From Eremophila alpestris peregrina (Eukaryota > Chordata > Aves > Passeriformes > Alaudidae): DNA of 64,000 nucleotides. The stretch's first letter is position 1. Each line of letters starts with the position of its first letter. Shown here in pieces: positions 59,726 to 64,000 of this stretch. The notes beneath the pieces are model-generated. The model was not told the origin of the DNA. It saw only the letters and a program-made list of their open reading frames with translations, and made no database searches. The translations under genes were made by a program, and so were the position numbers. Where the stretch lies: assembly GCA_009792885.1 (NCBI GenBank), contig WMCF01000018.1, positions 2,246,031 to 2,310,030 of the forward strand, in the 5' to 3' direction.

Positions 59726-62700
59726 AATTAAAAATATTACTTTAAAAAGAAAAAAAAATTAGTGTGATAATGTGCCCATCTAAATAAAATAAGTAGCATG
59801 GAATTTATTTCCCTTCTATGATGGGTCTGCAGGCAGACACTCTTGTCCCAGATAATGTGGAATTATGTTCAGATTAGGCATGAAAATCAGAAACACTGAG
59901 AAAGACCCAGGATCAAAGCAAGTTATGCTATTCAGGCCCCCTAAAATTACACATTCTTAAAAGCAAGGCCAAACCTGATATTTCTCTTGTGCTCTTTTTA
60001 TTTACAGGGTAGATACAACCCAGGCAGTACTAATTTTCACAGCACTACAGGGAAATCATGATCAACTACATTGTCCATGAGGAGTTTCTCTAATGAATTA
60101 GTCACAAACATATTTGAATTCCTCAGCACTCTGTACCTCTTGTGCCCATTACATGAATCTCAGATTCCACCACTTTTGTATTTTTAAACAAGTGCTTGAA
60201 TGGTTATTCACGTTCTGGAAAGAATATCAGTAACAAGTGAGCCAACTTTAGTGCAACCCAATTCTAAATAAAACTCTGATTAACTCTGGAAATCTAAAGA
60301 TAAGGCATCCTTTTTTTCTGATTTTCTTTCTGAACAAAAATTAAATCAAGAGTGCTGTTCAATCAAAACATAAATACTGGTCAAAAATAAGGTTGTTCTT
60401 GTGGATAAGACAATGAAGAGATCTGCCAAAAATTCTTTAAATGCCCTTGAAAAGGGCCACAAAAGTCTCCAAGACTGGATCTTCTATTACTAAAGTAAGA
60501 CTTATGTTGTTTTATTTCTTCCATTCTTAACCTTTCTGGCCTGTTTTTGAATATAAATAACCAAGAACTAGGAACTGCCTTATGGAATCAAAGACATCAA
60601 ATGAAATGCCTTCCCTCTGGCAGTGGCTAAGAGCAGATCTTCATAAGACAGTAGAAGATACTCCAGGGAAAGAAGTGGAAGCATAATCTATCCTTTTGAA
60701 AGATTGACATCAGTCCCTAGAAATTAAAGATTGACCTAAACCATGAAGCATGAAGTTTTTTTGTCAGAACAAGTTTATTTTATGTATTATAAGATGCTCT
60801 TTTATTCATATCCATACTGAATTGTCTTCTAAACGCTGCTAAATACCGTGTGAATGCATTCTGCTGGATGATTCTCAATGTCTGTCTGAATTATATCTAT
60901 CCTGTGGGATGGCTGGCCCTTTAGGTTGCTCACAAAAACATAAATGCTTGTAGGGAAGCAGTCAGGGGAGGGAATGGAGAGAGTTCTTTCATATAGCTTT
61001 AAACTTCCTTTTCTTTGTATGGTGGCAAGAATTTAGTCATTAAAGAAAATGTTGAGTTGTGCATTTTGCAATGGAGTTCTTTGCTGAACTGTATCAAACA
61101 AATGAGTCGGCTCTTTTGTATCCTCTTTCTAATTTGAGTTCACTCTGACACAGCTTTGCTTTAGGAAAAACAGGAAGTTTGGGGACTCCTTTCCTCCACA
61201 GCTGATATTTTTTGATTTCTAAGACAGTCAGGACGAGGGATAAAACACCACTATCACCCTGTGTGATTTTGTTCTGCCTTCATTTTGTCTGTGCAAGTGC
61301 CAGAACCCTGAATTGCTCATCTGGGACTGCAACCTGGCCATCCTTGTGGGTATAAATAGGTACCACAAGTCTTATTCTTTCTGTAAGAAGAACAGGTCTA
61401 ATATTTTCTCTCCCTCACATGGTGTAAAGTGAGTCAAAGCCTTGTTTTCATTCAAGAATTGAGCGTCTTCAAATGCCTGCTTATGTGTGCAAAGTCTGCT
61501 TGTTTTTACTGCTTCCTGCCCCCTGAAAGGAGGCAGGAGCAGGTTCAGGAGCTGACAGAGCCTGTGGCAGCAGTGGCTCAGTGCTGGGATGCAGCCCCAG
61601 GCACAGCACGGGGAGGGGATCCAGCTCCCTGCCTGCCACACACTGAGATGAGGAAAAGCAATTTCAATCCACAGCATAAGGCTTACAAAATAAATTGCTC
61701 TGCACCACCCCAGATAATTTGCAGGGTATTAAATGGAATCCTTTTAAAAGGAAATGCTCACATCCAAGAAATGAGCAGCAAAGTGAGGCTGGAGGACTGG
61801 GGGAATTGCCAGCCTTGCTTACTGGTACCGCAGGACAAAGATAAACTTTAAATGGATTCAGCAATTGAAATGAGGGCCAGCGAAAGCCACTGAGAGAAGG
61901 AGGGTATCTTCTACCTTTCCACTATTGAACATTCATCCAGGTCTCAATTTATTCCTCATCACACTATCTGGAAAAGGATTGTGAGGGAGCAGCAGCAGCC
62001 TCATGTTGGCCATCTCCAGCTGTTCCCCATCTGCCCCAGCCCTGTGTTTGGCATGGGCAGGAAGGCAGACTGGGAAATGGCTTTTACCCTGCACATCACC
62101 AGGGCAAGGGGGAGAGGAGCCACCCTCAAGGGAGGCAGGGGGACAAAGCAGGTCTGTCAGGGCTCCTTGTTGCAAGTCAAGAGCAGTAGAGAGTGGAGAT
62201 GAGGGGGGAATTGCCCTGTGAAGGGTAGATGGAAGTTTTACATGGTTATATTGCATTAATATTCACAGTGAAATTAGGTGAAGAAGTTAAAGCCAGGGGA
62301 AAAGAGAGCAGACATAATGCAGCATCACAGACTTGGCTAAAGTGGGTAGGCACCTTTGAAGGTCAGGAGCAGATTGCTCAGGAGCACATCCAGTCAGGTA
62401 CTTACCCATCCCAATGACACTGCAATCTTTGCTGCAGTGCCCAAAGCTGTGCTGGCTAACACTGCAGTCTGCTGAGTAAATATTCTGGATAGTCATCTTC
62501 CAGGGACTAGCTCACCCATGCTTATGGGCACCTCAGTGACTGCTGTGTAGAAACACCCTGGAGCATCTTTGGTCTTTTATGGACAGACCAGGGTCATTGC
62601 CTCTATCAGGAGCCTGACCAGGTTATAGGCCAAGTGGGCCTAATAATGAAAGACCTTTCCAAAATGATATTTCAGAAATAGCCTTCTGATGTGGCTTGGC

Positions 62701-62845
62701 CTATTGCAAAACACTGGCAATTGTTATGGTTTGTTCAAAACCCTGGACATAATCACTGTTATAGAGACTCACTTTTGTTTTGTTTCTATAAATGTTACAA
62801 TCCAGAGTCCAAACCTGTAAAAGCAAAGGCAGTGTAGAAAACAAA
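59726..62845. other. Unannotated sequence
   Basis: No supported gene or transposon. Part of 61500-62220 is GC-richer, giving open frames of up to 140 codons on both strands (61429-61851 plus is the longest). None has a recognisable domain. Confidence 0.45.
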
Positions 62846-62848
62846 ACA

Positions 62849-62885
62849 TTTTATATTTTATATATATTTTATATTTTCTTTATTT
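62849..62885. repeat. AT-rich low-complexity stretch
   Basis: Repeated TTTTATAT words with a short (TA)n core. No structure beyond simple slippage. Confidence 0.75.
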
Positions 62886-64000
62886 CATTTTTAATGAAAC
62901 TAGCCTACTTCTTTAAGAGGTGAAGATTTGATTAAAAATGCTTCTGTTTAAAACTGCTCTCAATAAACTGTAGCTCTATTTTTGTCATGAGTGGGAAAAA
63001 CTCTCTGTCAAAGGACAGGGTTGCATTTCCATTAAAATCTTAAAATCTAGTTTATGTGCTGTGGTTGGTTTAAATGCACCCATGTTTCATTTGGATTTCT
63101 TCCTGAGTGAAAGGTGTGAAATCTATGTTCAGCTTGGATTTTTGAAAAGAGTTAACAAAAACATAAGTACAGATGAGTACAGCAGCTCTCTCTCCCATGA
63201 GAAAAAAAAGAAATACAGTGTTTAGTGAATATCTTTCCCATGTGAATTAAAAGGAAGATATATGTAAAACTGCTTTTAGTATGCAAACTCATAAATTCAA
63301 AAGGAAACTGTTAAGGATCTGAGCAGCTTTCACACATACTGATTTCAATAAAAATTGAAAAGACTCAGGGGAAAACATCATCATGCCCTTAAATTCACCG
63401 TTTTAAAACTTCTCAAGCTTATATTCTGAGTACAACTCAGAGCATTTTATCCATGCAAAATGGGCTGTGTCTGCTGCTAGCCTCCTACTGCCAGGGACTG
63501 GCCAGGAGAGCCAAACGACATCGTGCAAAGATACCCTGGTATAGCTCCAGTGTTCACTTCTTAGGGGAAAAATAGCTATAAAGTCTCCACCCTGATATCT
63601 TTCCAATCTTTTTTTGCAGCTATTCACAGAGTATTTCCATTCACAGTGACAGAGTTCAGCAATATTAGACTAATGCCTATGTAAAGGGTATGAGAAACCA
63701 CATCTTTTAGTATACTATATTGCAAAATTTCTCTGCAGTTTACATGCAATACAACAGGTTAAAGATCCTTTAGAGAAAATATCTCTGTCATCTAGATACA
63801 TTTTTTAAGAGATAAAGTTACTGAGATAAATAGGACAATACCAGCAACACAACATTAAGGTTATGATTCCTAATGGTCTTAGCAAACTTAAGCAAATCCT
63901 TTTCACAATTCTGACACCATAAATGAAGTGTTTGAGATGGTATCTCCAGCATTTGAAAGAGCAACTCTGACACATACTTTGATTAGGGAAGCTGACATTT
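62886..64000. other. Unannotated sequence to window end
   Basis: No gene or transposon recognised. AT-rich unique sequence. Confidence 0.5.

Noticed and set aside
61429..61851. 140-codon plus-strand open frame.
   Set aside because: Lies in a locally GC-richer stretch where stop codons are rarer. The minus strand is open there too, and no domain is recognisable.
1..64000. tRNA, rRNA, snRNA genes and CRISPR arrays.
   Set aside because: No cloverleaf with intact A and B boxes, no conserved snRNA start, and no regularly spaced identical repeats with unique spacers were seen. The B-box-like match at 8.2 kb belongs to a decayed SINE.

Overview
The window looks like non-coding DNA from a bird genome. 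The best organism evidence is the repeat content. Most recognisable interspersed repeats are CR1-family LINE fragments, including 3' ends carrying the ATTCTATGATTCTATGA-type tail. A few heavily decayed MIR-like SINE relics are also present, and nothing resembling Alu, B1 or L1 was seen. The sequence is AT-rich and poor in CpG, with no CpG island, operon or prokaryotic gene structure. The exact species cannot be read from the sequence.

No protein-coding gene, rRNA, tRNA or CRISPR array could be supported. Every open frame is short (about 120 codons or less outside frames artificially extended through N or simple repeats), and the translations are not recognisable except as LINE relics. The window is therefore best read as intergenic sequence, a large intron or part of a gene desert.

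Layout: 1-15 kb is mostly unique sequence with an 18-bp minisatellite (5.05 kb), one MIR-like relic (8.2 kb) and a homeodomain-site-rich stretch (2.05-2.53 kb). At 15.0-15.5 kb there is a CR1 mosaic with pieces in opposite orientations. At 19.4-19.6 kb a CR1 3' end sits just upstream of the most gene-like stretch in the window: a TATA-like box, a 14-codon ATG frame and a consensus GTAAGT donor (19.88-20.07 kb). A possible regulatory block follows at 20.4-20.8 kb. At 23.1-23.5 kb there is a minus-strand CR1 3' end. At 26.5-27.5 kb and 30.3-31.1 kb there are two old CR1 copies of a type shared with turtles and crocodilians. At 36.7-37.0 kb and 48.0-48.2 kb there are two further AT-rich, motif-dense candidate regulatory stretches. 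At 40.6 kb a CR1 reverse-transcriptase piece is joined almost directly to the element tail. At 41.8 kb there is a compound TTCC/TGCC microsatellite. At 44.5-44.8 kb a GC-rich 34-bp minisatellite runs into a 247-base gap. At 53.7-53.9 kb there is a pure (GGAA)48 array with one ambiguous base. At 55.0-56.2 kb lies the best-preserved CR1, with an endonuclease-domain relic. At 57-60 kb there are two more MIR-like relics.

No new multi-gene system was found. The items most worth testing are the possible TATA-driven first exon near 20 kb and the four candidate non-coding regulatory blocks. All rest on motif reading alone, without alignment.
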